DNA of 64,000 nt from Lichenibacterium minor (GCF_004137685.1 NZ_QYBB01000002.1:186001-250000), one strand, 5' to 3'. Positions 8,216 to 17,322 are shown, numbered from the stretch's first letter. Program-made: numbers and translations. The notes: generated by a model from the sequence alone, not told the origin.

Positions 8216-8513
8216 GGTGCGAACGGTCCCGTCCTGGTCGATTCTTCTGATATTCGCTCAAGGAGACTGCGTGCGAAGCGGGAACCGTTCGACACATCCG
8301 ACGACCGCCGCCTCGCCCCCGGCCCGCCGCGAAGACCCATATCCGCCCCCCGTCGCCCTCGGTCCGGCGATCACCGGCATGCCGCCTCGCCCCTTCGGCT
8401 AGTCAGCCCCGGCTCCACCCGCTATCCTGGCGCGACGGCCCGCCGCATGCGGCGGGCCGCGGCACCGGCGCGGCACGGGGTGCGACGGGCGAGGGGTGGG
8501 ACGGATAGCGCGG
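8216..8513. other. Intergenic boundary with an inverted repeat
   Basis: No gene is supported here. Two arms, CGAACGGTCCCG (8220-8231) and CGGGAACCGTTCG (8279-8291), form an inverted repeat with one unpaired base around a 47-bp spacer. Base composition returns to the chromosomal level after about 8300. The remainder is GC-rich leader sequence of the glycosyltransferase operon, with no clear promoter. Confidence 0.4.
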
Positions 8514-9719
8514 ATGCTTCACGCTGTGGACCGGCTCCGGCACGCCCGCATCCTCATGTACAGCCACGACACCTTCGGGCTCGGCCACCTGCGCCGCTGC
8601 CGCGCCATCGCGCATGCCCTGGTGGAGCGCTTCAAGGGCCTGCAGGTGCTGATCGTGTCGGGCTCCTCCATCGCGGGCGCCTTCGAATTCCGCACCCGGG
8701 TCGACTTCCTCAAGATCCCCAGCGTCATCAAGCTCTACAACGGCGAATACACGCCGCTGGCCGAGCACACAGCGCTCGACGGCACGCTGGCGCTGCGCCG
8801 CCAGGTGATCCAGTCGACGGCGGAATCCTTCGAACCCGACATCCTCATCGTCGACAAGGAGCCGCTCGGCCTGCGCGGCGAGCTGGAGCCGACGCTGCGC
8901 TGGCTGAAGGCGCGCGGCACCACGCTGGTGCTGGGCCTGCGCGACGTGATGGACTCCCCCGCCCTGCTCGCCGCCGAATGGGGGCGCGCCGGCGTGCTCG
9001 CCAAGATGGACGCGCTCTACGACGCCGTGTGGGTCTACGGGCCCCGCGACTTCCATGATCCCCTGCAGGGCCTCGACGCGCCGGCGTCCCTGCGCGGCCG
9101 CCTCGACTGGACGGGTTTCCTGCGCCGCGAGGTGCCCTCCGGCCCGACGCCGACGCTGGCCGCCATGCCGGCCGACGCCCTGCTGGTCACGGTCGGCGGG
9201 GGCGGCGACGGCGCCGAGCTGATGCACCAGGTGATCGCCGCCCACGACCACGACCCGACGCTCGATTGGCCCGTCGTGATGGTGCTCGGACCCTTCATGA
9301 AGGCGGAGGAGCGCGACGACATCCGCCGCCGCGCCGCGTCCCACGGCGCGCTCCACCTCATCGACTTCGACAACCGCCCCGAGATCCTGATGGAGAACGC
9401 CGCCGGCGTGGTCGCGATGGGGGGCTACAACACGTTCTGCGAGATCCTGTCGCTCGACAAGCGCGCCCTCATCGTGCCCCGCGTCCGCCCCCGCGAGGAG
9501 CAGCTGATCCGCGCCCGCCGCGCCGCCGCGCTCGGCCTCGTCGACTGCATCCTGCCCGGCGATGCGGCCGACCCCGCCCGCCTCGCCGCGGCGCTGCGGG
9601 CCCTGCCCCGCCGGGGCGTGCCGTCCCGCGCGCCCTACGGCCTCGACCTCGGCGGCCTCGACCGCGTCGCCGACCTCGTCGGCGCCATGGTGGCGGCGCG
9701 GCGCGGGAGGGGATCGTGA
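8514..9719 (+). CDS. Glycosyltransferase (MurG-like GT-B fold, COG4671-type)
   Basis: 401 residues. The N-terminal domain opens with ARILMYSHDTFGLGHLRRC, the glycine loop of MurG-like GT-B enzymes. The C-terminal domain has LVTVGGGGDGAELMHQV and VVAMGGYNTFCEILS, where nucleotide-sugar is normally bound. It probably transfers a sugar onto a surface polysaccharide or lipid. It is paralogous to the broken third gene of the cluster (11091). ATG 8514 is favoured, with a GAGGGG-type Shine-Dalgarno; GTG 8496 is possible. Its stop overlaps the next start (TGATG), indicating translational coupling. Confidence 0.8.
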   Translation: MLHAVDRLRHARILMYSHDTFGLGHLRRCRAIAHALVERFKGLQVLIVSGSSIAGAFEFRTRVDFLKIPSVIKLYNGEYTPLAEHTALDGTLALRRQVIQSTAESFEPDILIVDKEPLGLRGELEPTLRWLKARGTTLVLGLRDVMDSPALLAAEWGRAGVLAKMDALYDAVWVYGPRDFHDPLQGLDAPASLRGRLDWTGFLRREVPSGPTPTLAAMPADALLVTVGGGGDGAELMHQVIAAHDHDPTLDWPVVMVLGPFMKAEERDDIRRRAASHGALHLIDFDNRPEILMENAAGVVAMGGYNTFCEILSLDKRALIVPRVRPREEQLIRARRAAALGLVDCILPGDAADPARLAAALRALPRRGVPSRAPYGLDLGGLDRVADLVGAMVAARRGRGS

Positions 9720-11083
9720 TGGCGACCCTGGGCAGGCTCTGGCCGCGCGCGCCGGATTCCGGCGGGCGGATGCCGCGTCGGACGGGCGAAGCGCGCGGGC
9801 CCGCATCCCCGACGCGGGCCTGCGCGGTCTTCGTGCTGAAGGGCTATCCCCGTCTGTCCGAAACCTTCATCGCCGAGGAGATCCTCGGCCTGGAGCGCCG
9901 CGGCTTCGACATCCGCATCGTGGCGCTGCGCCGCCCCACCGACGACCGCACCCATCCGGTGCACGCGGAGGTGCGGGCGCCCGTGGGCTACCTGCCGGAA
10001 TACCTGCACGACGCGCCGCTCCGCGTGCTCGCCGCGTGGCGGCGGGTGCGCCGCCGCCCCGGCTACCGCGCCGCGCGGGCGCAGCTGCTGCGGGACCTGC
10101 CGCGCGACCCGACCCGCAACCGCCTGCGCCGCTTCGGCCAGGCGCTGGTGCTGGCGGACGAGCTGCCGGACGGCGCGTCCCACCTCCACGCCCATTTCAT
10201 CCACACGCCGGCGAGCGTCGTCCGCTACGCCAGCCTGATGGCGGGCCTGCCCTGGACCTGCTCGGCCCACGCCAAGGACATCTGGACCAGCCCGGACCGG
10301 GACCTCGCCGACAAGCTCGCCGCGGCGCTCTGGACCGTGACCTGCACGCGGGCCGGGCGCGACCGGCTCGACGCGCTGGCGCCGCCGGGCCGCCCGGTGC
10401 TGCTCAACTACCACGGCCTGTCGCTCGACCGCTTCCGGCCGCTGCCGACGCCCCGCCCGCGCCGCGACGGCGGCGACGTCGGGGATCCGGTCCGCATCCT
10501 GTGCGTCGGGCGCGCCGTGCCGAAGAAGGGGCTCGACACCCTTCTCGACGCCTTGGCGCTGCTCCCCCCGGGCCGCCATTGGCGCCTCGCCCACGTCGGC
10601 GGCGGGCCGGAGCTGGCGAACCTGAAGGCCCGCGCCGCGGCCCTGGGGATCGCCGCGCGGGTCGACTGGCTCGGGCCCCGCGACCAGGCGGCGGTGCTGG
10701 ACAGCTATCGCGCGGCCGACCTCTTCGCCCTGCCCTGCCGCGTGGCGGGGGACGGCGACCGCGACGGCCTGCCCAACGTCGTGGTGGAAGCGCAGAGCCA
10801 GGGCCTCGCCGTCGTGTCCACGGCGGTGGGCGGCGTGCCCGAACTCGTCGAGGACGGGACCAACGGCCGCCTCGTGCCGCCCGACGACGCGCCCGCGCTG
10901 GCGGCGGCGATCGACGAGCTCGTGGCCGACCCCGACCGCCGCCGCGCCCTCGGCCGGGCCGGCCAGGCCCGGGTGGCGCGGCACTTCGACTCCGCCGCCA
11001 GCCTCGACGCCCTGGCCCGCCTGTTCCACGGCGTCGGCGTCGGGGCCGCGGCGGCCGACATCGCCGAAGCGGCGGCCGAGTAG
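9719..11083 (+). CDS. Glycosyltransferase family 4
   Basis: 454-residue GT-B retaining glycosyltransferase. The C-terminal GT4 domain shows ILCVGRAVPKKGLDTLLDAL, HVGGGPELANLK, DWLGPRD and the donor-site signature DGLPNVVVEAQSQGLAVVST with conserved acidic residues. The N-terminal acceptor domain starts after about 35 residues with VFVLKGYPRLSETFIAEE, a common opening of GT4 proteins in exopolysaccharide clusters. ATG 9719 overlaps the TGA of the previous gene; seven bases separate its stop from the third gene. The acceptor and sugar are unknown. Confidence 0.86.
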   Translation: MATLGRLWPRAPDSGGRMPRRTGEARGPASPTRACAVFVLKGYPRLSETFIAEEILGLERRGFDIRIVALRRPTDDRTHPVHAEVRAPVGYLPEYLHDAPLRVLAAWRRVRRRPGYRAARAQLLRDLPRDPTRNRLRRFGQALVLADELPDGASHLHAHFIHTPASVVRYASLMAGLPWTCSAHAKDIWTSPDRDLADKLAAALWTVTCTRAGRDRLDALAPPGRPVLLNYHGLSLDRFRPLPTPRPRRDGGDVGDPVRILCVGRAVPKKGLDTLLDALALLPPGRHWRLAHVGGGPELANLKARAAALGIAARVDWLGPRDQAAVLDSYRAADLFALPCRVAGDGDRDGLPNVVVEAQSQGLAVVSTAVGGVPELVEDGTNGRLVPPDDAPALAAAIDELVADPDRRRALGRAGQARVARHFDSAASLDALARLFHGVGVGAAAADIAEAAAE

Positions 11084-11090
11084 CTCATCC

Positions 11091-12204
11091 ATGCAGACCC
11101 GGGTCCTCTTCTACGTCCAGCACCTGCTCGGCATCGGCCACCTCGTCCGCGCCGGCCGGGTCGCGGCGGCGCTGTCCGAGCGTTTCGAGGTGCTGCTGGT
11201 GGTGGGCGGCGACCTGCCGCCGGGCCTCCTGCCCGACAATGTCAGCCTCTTCGTGCTGCCGCCCGTGAAGGCCGGCCCGGCCGGCTTCTCGGCCCTGGTC
11301 CACCCCGACGGGCGCCCCTTCACGGCGGAGGACAAGGCCGCGCGCCGCGACCTGCTGCTCGGCTGCTTCGACGACTTCGTGCCCGAGGTGGTGCTCATCG
11401 AGGCCTTCCCGTTCGGGCGCCGGGCCATGCGCTTCGAGCTGGTGCCGCTGCTGGAGCGCGCCGCCGCCGCCGTGCAGCGCCCGCTGGTGGCCTGCTCGGT
11501 GCGCGACATCCTGCAGGACGCGCGGCCCGAACGCCGCGCCGAAACCGCCGACGCCATCCGGCGCCATTTCGACCTCGTGCTGGTGCACGGCGACCCGCGC
11601 TTCGCGGACCTGTCGGAGTCGTTCCCGGAAGCGCGGGAGTTCGCCGACCTCGTCCGCTACACCGGCATGGTCGGCCCGCGCCACGAGGGCCTGCTGCACG
11701 GCGCCGCCCCCGACGAGGACGAGCCCTTCGACGTCGTGGTGTCGGTCGGCGGCGGCGCCGTCGGGGCGCGGCTCGTCGCGGCGGCGCTGGCGGCGCGCCC
11801 GCTGAGCCGGCTCGCCGGCGCGCGCTGGCTCGTGCTCACCGGGCCCAACGCGGCCGCCCCACCGGATGCGCCGCCCGACGCCGGCGTGTCGGTGCGGGCC
11901 TTCGTGCCCGACCTCGCGGCCCGGCTCGCGCGGGCGCGGGTGTCGGTGTCCCAGGCCGGCTACAACACGGTGGCGGACCTCGTCGCGGCGCGCTGCCGCG
12001 CCGTGCTGGTGCCCTACGCCGAGGGCGGCGAAACTCGCCGCGCGCGGCCTGGCCGTGGTGGTCGCCGAAGCCGCGCTCGACCCGGCCGCGCTCGCCGCCG
12101 CCATCGACGCCGCGCTGGACCTGCCCCGGCCCGAGGCCGAGCTGTCGCTCGACGGGGCAGACCTGTCGCGGCTCGTCATCGAGCGTCACCTCGGGATGGG
12201 CTGA
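11091..12204 (+). pseudogene. Third glycosyltransferase gene, frameshifted near its 3' end
   Basis: Paralogue of the gene at 8514: opens MQTRVLFYVQHLLGIGHLVR and contains VVSVGGGAVGARLV and SQAGYNTVADLVAARC. After VLVPYAEGGE (about 12032) the reading frame turns into an Arg/Pro-rich tail running to 12320. The +1 frame resumes with KLAARGLAVVVAEAALDPAA and stops at 12204 in a family-like C-terminus. Related proteins carry a donor-site stretch (GGETEQ..L-type) where the break occurs, so about 20 bp appear to be missing. It could be a real mutation or a sequencing error. The last 60 or so residues would be lost or replaced. Confidence 0.7.
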
Positions 12205-12210
12205 CCCCCG

Positions 12211-12235
12211 CCCGTCCCGTCCCGTCCCGTCCCGG
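12211..12235. repeat. CCCGT pentanucleotide tandem repeat
   Basis: Four CCCGT units followed by CCCGG lie just after the stop of the glycosyltransferase remnant. The rest of 12205-12393 is very GC-rich leader sequence with no gene and no recognisable promoter. Confidence 0.6.
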
Positions 12236-12393
12236 GGTGGGCCCGGCGGGGCATCCGGCCGACGGGCCCCCGGCGCGCCCGGGAACCGGCCCTTGCCCTC
12301 ATCGCCGGTTGCGCCGATGATGCGCGGTCGGCCGGCCTTCCGGTCCCCACCCTTTCCCGGCCGCGCGCGGCCGGGCCGGAGCGATCCAAGGCT

Positions 12394-15084
12394 ATGGAGT
12401 CGAGCCTCTTCCGCTACGTTTGGAACGAGACCCGGCGTGAGCAGATCTGGATCCTGTTCATCATCCTGGCCTCGATGCCGTTCAGCTTCTGGCTGCTCGA
12501 CCTGCCGAAATACATCGTCAACGGCCCCATCCAGGCCCGCGGCTTCGAGCATCCGGGCGACACCCAGCATTATTTCCAGATCCGCATCCCCGTCCCGGCC
12601 GGCGTCAAGCAGGAAGGCTTCGTCGAGCTGCTGCACGGCTTCGACCTCGACAGGGTCTGGTCGCTGGTGATGCTGTCCGCCGCCTTTCTGGCGCTGGTGG
12701 TGATCAACGGCCTCTTCAAATACTACATCAACTTCTACAAGGGCCGCCTCGGCGAGCGCATGCTCGGCCAGTTCCGCTACGAGCTGATGGACCGCGTGCT
12801 GCGCTTCCCCATGAGCGAGTTCCGCCGGGTGAAGGGCGCCGAGGTCGCCACCATGATCCGCGACGAGGTGGAGCCTCTCGGCGGCTTCATCGGCGACGCC
12901 ATCGTGCAGCCGGTGTTCCTGCTCGGGCAGATCCTCACCGCCATCGTCTTCATCCTGGTGCAGAACCCGTATCTCGGGATCATCGCCCTCGTGCTGCTCG
13001 CCGTGCAGGGCGTGGTGATCCCGCGGCTGCGCCGCCGCCAGCTCGTGCTCGGCCGCCAGCGGCAGCTGGAATCGCGCGCCCTCGCCGGCGCGGTGGGCGA
13101 GATCGTCGACGGCGTCGCCTTCATCCACACCAACGACGCGTCCGACTACGCCCGCGCCGACCTGGCGAGCCGGCTCGTCAAGATCTTCGGCATCCGCTTC
13201 GAGCTCTACCAGCGCAAGTTCTTCGTCAAGTTCCTGAACAACCTGCTGGCCCAGGTCACGCCTTTCCTGTTCTACATGGTGGGCGGGTTCCTGGCCATCA
13301 TGGGCACGCTGAACATCGGCCAGCTCGTGGCCGTCATCTCGGCCTACAAGGACCTGCCGTCGCCGGTGAAGGACCTCATCGACTGGGACCAGCAGCGGCT
13401 CGACGTCGAGGTCAAGTACGAGCAGATCATCGAGCAGTTCTCCGTCGATCCCGCGGTGGAACTGCTGCCGCCGCCCGACCACGACGGGCCGGTGCCCCAC
13501 ATCGCCGGCGAGCTGGCGCTGTCCAACGTGTCGGTGGTCGACGGCAACGGGTCGCGCCTGCTCGACAACGTGTCGTTCCGCATGGGGGTCGGCGACGCCG
13601 TGGCGCTCGAGGGCGGCTCGGCCAGCGGCGCCGAAACCATCGTGGGCGTGCTGGCCCGGCTGGACGTGGCCGACGGCGGCCGCGTCACGCTCGGCGACGC
13701 CGACCTGAAGGACCTGCCCCTCGCCGTCACGGGGCGGCGCATCTCCTACGCCGGCATCGACACCTTCTTCCCGCAGGGCACCATCGAGGAAGCGATGCTG
13801 TTCGGCATCCGCCACACCAGCCTGCCGCCGGCCGCCCCGGGGCGCTACGACGTGATCAAGTCGCGCGGCAACAACCTCGACGTCCATGCCGCCTGGGTCG
13901 ACTACGCGGCGGCGGGGGCCACCGGGCCCGACGACCTCGGCGAGCGGATGCACGACGCCATGGTGACGGTCGACCTCGAACACGACATCCTGGCCTTCGG
14001 GCTGAACCGCCGCATCCCCGACATGTGGGACGAGGCGGCGGAGCGCTTCGTGGAAGCCCGCACCATCCTGCGCGAGAAGCTCGACGGCGGCGGCATGACG
14101 GGGCTCGTCGAGCCCTTCGACCCGGAACACTTCAACTCGCAGTCCACGATCGCCGAGAACCTCATCTTCGGCACGCCGCTCGACGACACGTTCAGCCTGC
14201 GCCAACTCGGCTCCAACCCGACCGTGCGCAAGGTGCTGGCCGAGCACCGGCTAGACGCCGCGCTCTTCGCCATGGGCAAGGACATCGCGTCCACCATCCT
14301 CGAAGTCTTCGAGGGGCTGGAAGCCGACAGCCCGCTGTTCGAACAGCTGAGCCTGATGTCGCCCGAACAGTTCCCGGACTACCAGGCGGCGCTGAAGCGC
14401 GTCGGCTCCCGGTCCTTCGCGGGGGCGGCCTCGGGCGACCAGGCCGTGTTCCTCGACCTCGCCTTCGGCTACATCGAGCCGCGCGACCGCCTGGGCCTGC
14501 TGACCGACGACCTCGAGCTCAGCCTGCTCGACGCCCGCCACGCCTTCTACGAGGCCCTGGGCGAGGACCAGGCCAAGATCGCCTTCTACCATCCCGACCT
14601 CTACAACGAGGCCGCGAGCGTGAAGGACAACGTGCTGATGGGCCGCGTCGCCTTCGGCATCGCGGAAGCGGAATCGCGCGTGTCGGCGGCGGTGCGCGCC
14701 ACGATCGACGAGCTCGGGCTGCGCCCCATCGTGTTCCACACCGGCCTCGGCTTCAACATCGGCTCGGGCGGCAAGCGGCTGAGCGGGGCCCAGCGCCAGA
14801 AGCTCGCCATGGCGCGCGCGCTTCTGCGCCGGCCGGACCTGCTGCTCGTGCACCGCGGGCTGATGCAGCTCGACCCGGGCAGCCAGGACGCCATCGTGGG
14901 CCGCATCGTGGCGGAAAGCCGGGGCGCCGACGGGCGGCCGGGCTTCGGTGTGCTGTGGAACCTCGAAGGCGACGCGCTGGCCCACCATTTCGACCGCGTC
15001 GTGCGGATGGAGAACGGCCGCATCGCCGACGACAGCGCGGCGCGGCACGACGACGAGCGGGAGCCGATGCGCGCGTCGGCGTGA
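12394..15084 (+). CDS. ABC transporter permease fused to a degenerate, expanded ATPase domain
   Basis: 896 residues. Residues 1-350 form an ABC exporter-type membrane domain (RGLEGER-like loop GRLGERMLGQFRYELMDRVL, several hydrophobic helices). The nucleotide-binding part starts near residue 370 but is abnormal. The Walker A position reads EGGSASGAETIVG with no Lys. A Q-loop-like block occurs three times (FFPQGTIEEAMLFG ~458, FNSQSTIAENLIFG ~580, YNEAASVKDNVLMG ~737). The ABC signature LSGAQRQKLAMARALL is intact at ~796, but Walker B reads LLLVHRGLMQL without the acidic pair. ATP hydrolysis is doubtful; a structural or regulatory role is plausible. A cyclic-nucleotide-binding gene follows 39 bp downstream. 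Confidence 0.8.
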   Translation: MESSLFRYVWNETRREQIWILFIILASMPFSFWLLDLPKYIVNGPIQARGFEHPGDTQHYFQIRIPVPAGVKQEGFVELLHGFDLDRVWSLVMLSAAFLALVVINGLFKYYINFYKGRLGERMLGQFRYELMDRVLRFPMSEFRRVKGAEVATMIRDEVEPLGGFIGDAIVQPVFLLGQILTAIVFILVQNPYLGIIALVLLAVQGVVIPRLRRRQLVLGRQRQLESRALAGAVGEIVDGVAFIHTNDASDYARADLASRLVKIFGIRFELYQRKFFVKFLNNLLAQVTPFLFYMVGGFLAIMGTLNIGQLVAVISAYKDLPSPVKDLIDWDQQRLDVEVKYEQIIEQFSVDPAVELLPPPDHDGPVPHIAGELALSNVSVVDGNGSRLLDNVSFRMGVGDAVALEGGSASGAETIVGVLARLDVADGGRVTLGDADLKDLPLAVTGRRISYAGIDTFFPQGTIEEAMLFGIRHTSLPPAAPGRYDVIKSRGNNLDVHAAWVDYAAAGATGPDDLGERMHDAMVTVDLEHDILAFGLNRRIPDMWDEAAERFVEARTILREKLDGGGMTGLVEPFDPEHFNSQSTIAENLIFGTPLDDTFSLRQLGSNPTVRKVLAEHRLDAALFAMGKDIASTILEVFEGLEADSPLFEQLSLMSPEQFPDYQAALKRVGSRSFAGAASGDQAVFLDLAFGYIEPRDRLGLLTDDLELSLLDARHAFYEALGEDQAKIAFYHPDLYNEAASVKDNVLMGRVAFGIAEAESRVSAAVRATIDELGLRPIVFHTGLGFNIGSGGKRLSGAQRQKLAMARALLRRPDLLLVHRGLMQLDPGSQDAIVGRIVAESRGADGRPGFGVLWNLEGDALAHHFDRVVRMENGRIADDSAARHDDEREPMRASA

Positions 15085-15123
15085 TCGGGATCCGGGAACC
15101 GGGCGGGACAGGGGAAGCGAGCC

Positions 15124-15588
15124 GTGAGCCTTTTGAAGGAAGACGTCGAGGTGCTGCGGGAGGTGCCGATCTTCGCCTCCGTCGACCCCTCCAAGCTGAA
15201 GCTGCTGGCCTTCGCGTCGCAGCGGCTGAAGTTCGACGGCGGCCAGGTGCTCTGCGTCGAGGGCGAGCTCGGCGACCGCGCCTTCGTCATCGTCAAGGGC
15301 ACGGCCGACGTCTTCGTCCGCGCGGGCGACACGGAGGTGAAGGTCGCGACCGTCGGGCGCAACGACTTCATCGGCGACATGGCGATCCTGTGCGACCGGC
15401 CCCGCTCCGCCACCGTCAAGGCCCAGACCTCCTGCGAAACGCTGGTGATCGGCAAGACCCAGCTCATGGGCCTGTTGAAGAGTTTTCCCGACATGGGCAT
15501 CGCCATGATGCGCGTGCTGGCCTTCCGCCTGGAGCGCACCAACAAGGCGCTGGCCCAGGCCGAGCTCGACAGGTTCCACGCGCATTGA
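15124..15588 (+). CDS. Cyclic nucleotide-binding domain protein
   Basis: 154 residues consisting of little more than one cNMP-binding (CAP-ED) beta-barrel: GGQVLCVEGELGDRAFVIVKG, then GRNDFIGDMAILCDRPRSATVKA in the phosphate-binding cassette position (FIGDMAIL...RSATV). No DNA-binding helix-turn-helix follows, so it is not a CRP-type regulator. The position directly after the ABC gene, with a GTG start behind a GGGAAGCGAG-type Shine-Dalgarno, suggests it modulates that protein. The ligand is not known. Confidence 0.82.
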   Translation: MSLLKEDVEVLREVPIFASVDPSKLKLLAFASQRLKFDGGQVLCVEGELGDRAFVIVKGTADVFVRAGDTEVKVATVGRNDFIGDMAILCDRPRSATVKAQTSCETLVIGKTQLMGLLKSFPDMGIAMMRVLAFRLERTNKALAQAELDRFHAH

Positions 15589-15665
15589 GGGGGATCGCGG
15601 GGAGGCTCGTCCCCGCTCCGTGACGGCTCGCGGTACCCGAGGACGGCTGCCGATGCCGCCACTTT

Positions 15666-15680
15666 GTTCTTCTTATGTTC
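15666..15680 (+). promoter_or_regulatory. LexA-type SOS box (GTTC-N7-GTTC) with an adjoining -35-like TTGACT
   Basis: GTTCTTCTTATGTTC matches exactly the alphaproteobacterial LexA consensus GTTC-N7-GTTC. TTGACT follows directly (15681-15686) and CTGAAT at 15705-15710 (18-bp spacing) could serve as -10. If used, the promoter points right, toward the portal-toxin locus, but a terminator-like hairpin lies at 15735-15768. LexA control is inferred from the motif alone. Confidence 0.45.
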
Positions 15681-15734
15681 TTGACTTCGGGCGCCTGATC
15701 TGGCCTGAATAGATCGACTGCAGAACTGCCATCC

Positions 15735-15768
15735 GGCCCGGGGCGCCTCGCCTTCGGGCCTTTTCTTT
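15735..15768 (+). terminator. Rho-independent-like terminator
   Basis: GGCCCG (15735-15740) and CGGGCC (15755-15760) can pair across a 14-nt loop, followed by TTTTCTTT. It would end either read-through from the cNMP gene or a short transcript of about 50 nt from the SOS-type promoter. Confidence 0.5.
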
Positions 15769-15792
15769 GACCGCGTGCCCTGACGCGGCCTC

Positions 15793-15846
15793 CCTTCTCC
15801 CGCCTGCGGGAGAAGGTGCCTCGGCATAGCCGAGGCGGATGAGGGG
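15793..15846. repeat. REP-like double-hairpin intergenic repeat
   Basis: Two adjacent perfect hairpins: CCTTCTCCCGC/GCGGGAGAAGG (15793-15816) and GCCTCGGC/GCCGAGGC (15818-15836), followed by GGATGAGGGG. This composition is familiar from dispersed intergenic repeats of Hyphomicrobiales genomes. The remaining bases up to the portal gene at 15958 contain no gene. Confidence 0.6.
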
Positions 15847-15957
15847 AAGCCCCACGCTCCCCCGTTCCTGAACATCCTCGCGCCGACCGCCCCCCGCCGC
15901 TCTCGTGAGCCGCGGGCCGCCGCCGCGCGCCTTCCCCTCCCATCAGCGAGCCGCACC

Positions 15958-17322
15958 ATGCCTTTCTCGTTCGGCGCGGGCGTGCGCGACAGCCTGTCCA
16001 ACCTCGCGGCCTCGCTGGGGGCGGGCAAGGACAAGGCCGCCCACGACGCCTTCACGGTCTTCGACCTCGGCCGCAGCCAGATCGAGAGCATGTACCGCGG
16101 CGATTGGCTGGCCCGGAAGGTCGTCGACATCGTCCCCTACGACTCGGTCAGGGCGTGGCGGAGCTGGTCCGGCCACCGGGCCGACGTCGCGCGCTTCGAG
16201 GCCGCCGAGCGGCGCCTCGGGCTTCGCAAGACGGTGCAGCGCGCCATGACGCTCGGCCGCCTCTACGGCGGCGGCGCCATCCTGATCGGCGACGGCGAGG
16301 AGAGCCCAGCCGCCCTGGCGCGCCCGCTCGACCCCCGGCTGCCGCGGGGTGGGCTGCGCTTCCTGCACGCCGTGAGCCGCTGGCAGCTCGGCGTGAGCGA
16401 ACTCGATCTGAACCCGCTGAGCCCGTGGTGTGGCGAGCCGAAGGGCTACACGCTGTCCTCGCCCGGCCTCGCCCCGCTGGAACTGCACCCGTCGCGCGTG
16501 GTGCGCTTCCTCGGCAACCCGCTGCCCGACCCGAGCGTGGCGGGCGCGCTGTGGTCCGACTCGGTGCTGCAGGCGCTCTACGACGCCGTCCACGCCGCGG
16601 CGCTGTCGCTGGCGGGGGCCACGAGCCTGCTGCACGAGGCGAAGGTCGACATCGTCACGGTGCCGAACCTGTCGGAGCACCTGTCCTCGGCCGAGACCAC
16701 TGAGCAGCTGTCCGCCCGCTTCGCCTACGCGGCGGCGATGAAGTCGATGAACAACCTGTTGCTGCTCGGCGACGGCGAGAGCTGGTCGCGGCAGAGGATC
16801 GACTTCGCGGGCCTGCCCGAGATGGCGCGCACGTTCCTGCAGGTGGCGGCGGGGGCGGTGGACATCCCCGTGACGCGGCTGCTGGGCCAGTCTCCGTCCG
16901 GCCTGTCGGCGACGGGCGAGAGCGACGTCCGCAGTTACTGCGACATGATCGCGGCGCGGCAGAAAGGGGCACCCATGCCGGTGCATCGGCATGGGACCCG
17001 ACCTGGACCTGCGGCCGCAGTTGGAACGCTTGGACCGGCTGATCTGCTGGTCGGAGGGCATCGACGAAGGGGCGCTGTCCTTCGCGTTCCGGCCGCTGTG
17101 GCAGCTCGACGAGCCGGCGAAGGCGGCGCTGGCGCTGAGCCGGGCGCAGGCCACGCAGGTCTACGCGGGGCTGAAGCTGTGGCCGGATGCCGTGATGGCG
17201 AAGCTCGCCGAGGCGCAACTCGTCGCGGACGGGACGTACCCCAACGCCGCCGCCATGTTCGCGGAGAACGAGACGGCAGCGTCAGCCGGCTCCAGCCCGA
17301 CGCTCGACTACGATCGCGATGA
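15958..17322 (+). pseudogene. Orphan phage portal protein (DUF1073-type), frame broken at 16963-16999
   Basis: Residues 1-335 resemble the DUF1073 portal family: DAFTVFDLGRSQIESMYRGDW, ARKVVDIVPYDSVRAWRSW, TLGRLYGGGAILIGDG, VSRWQLG, LPEMARTFLQVAAGAVDIPVTRLLGQSPSGLSATGESDVR. A portal forms the ring through which phage DNA enters the capsid. Normal family members continue DMIAARQELDLRPQLERLD; here a 37-bp insert after ARQ (16963-16999) shifts the frame, and the original frame runs on as Arg-rich nonsense to 17322. The true continuation is in the frame of 16991-18007. The insert contains a 9-bp inverted repeat (CCCATGCCG/CGGCATGGG). No terminase, head or tail genes are nearby, so the gene is a stranded or domesticated phage remnant. 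Confidence 0.75.

Noticed and set aside
12394..15084. ABC gene as a frameshifted pseudogene
   Set aside because: The frame is open for 896 codons with coherent codon use and repeated motif blocks, so the odd ATPase domain appears to be real.
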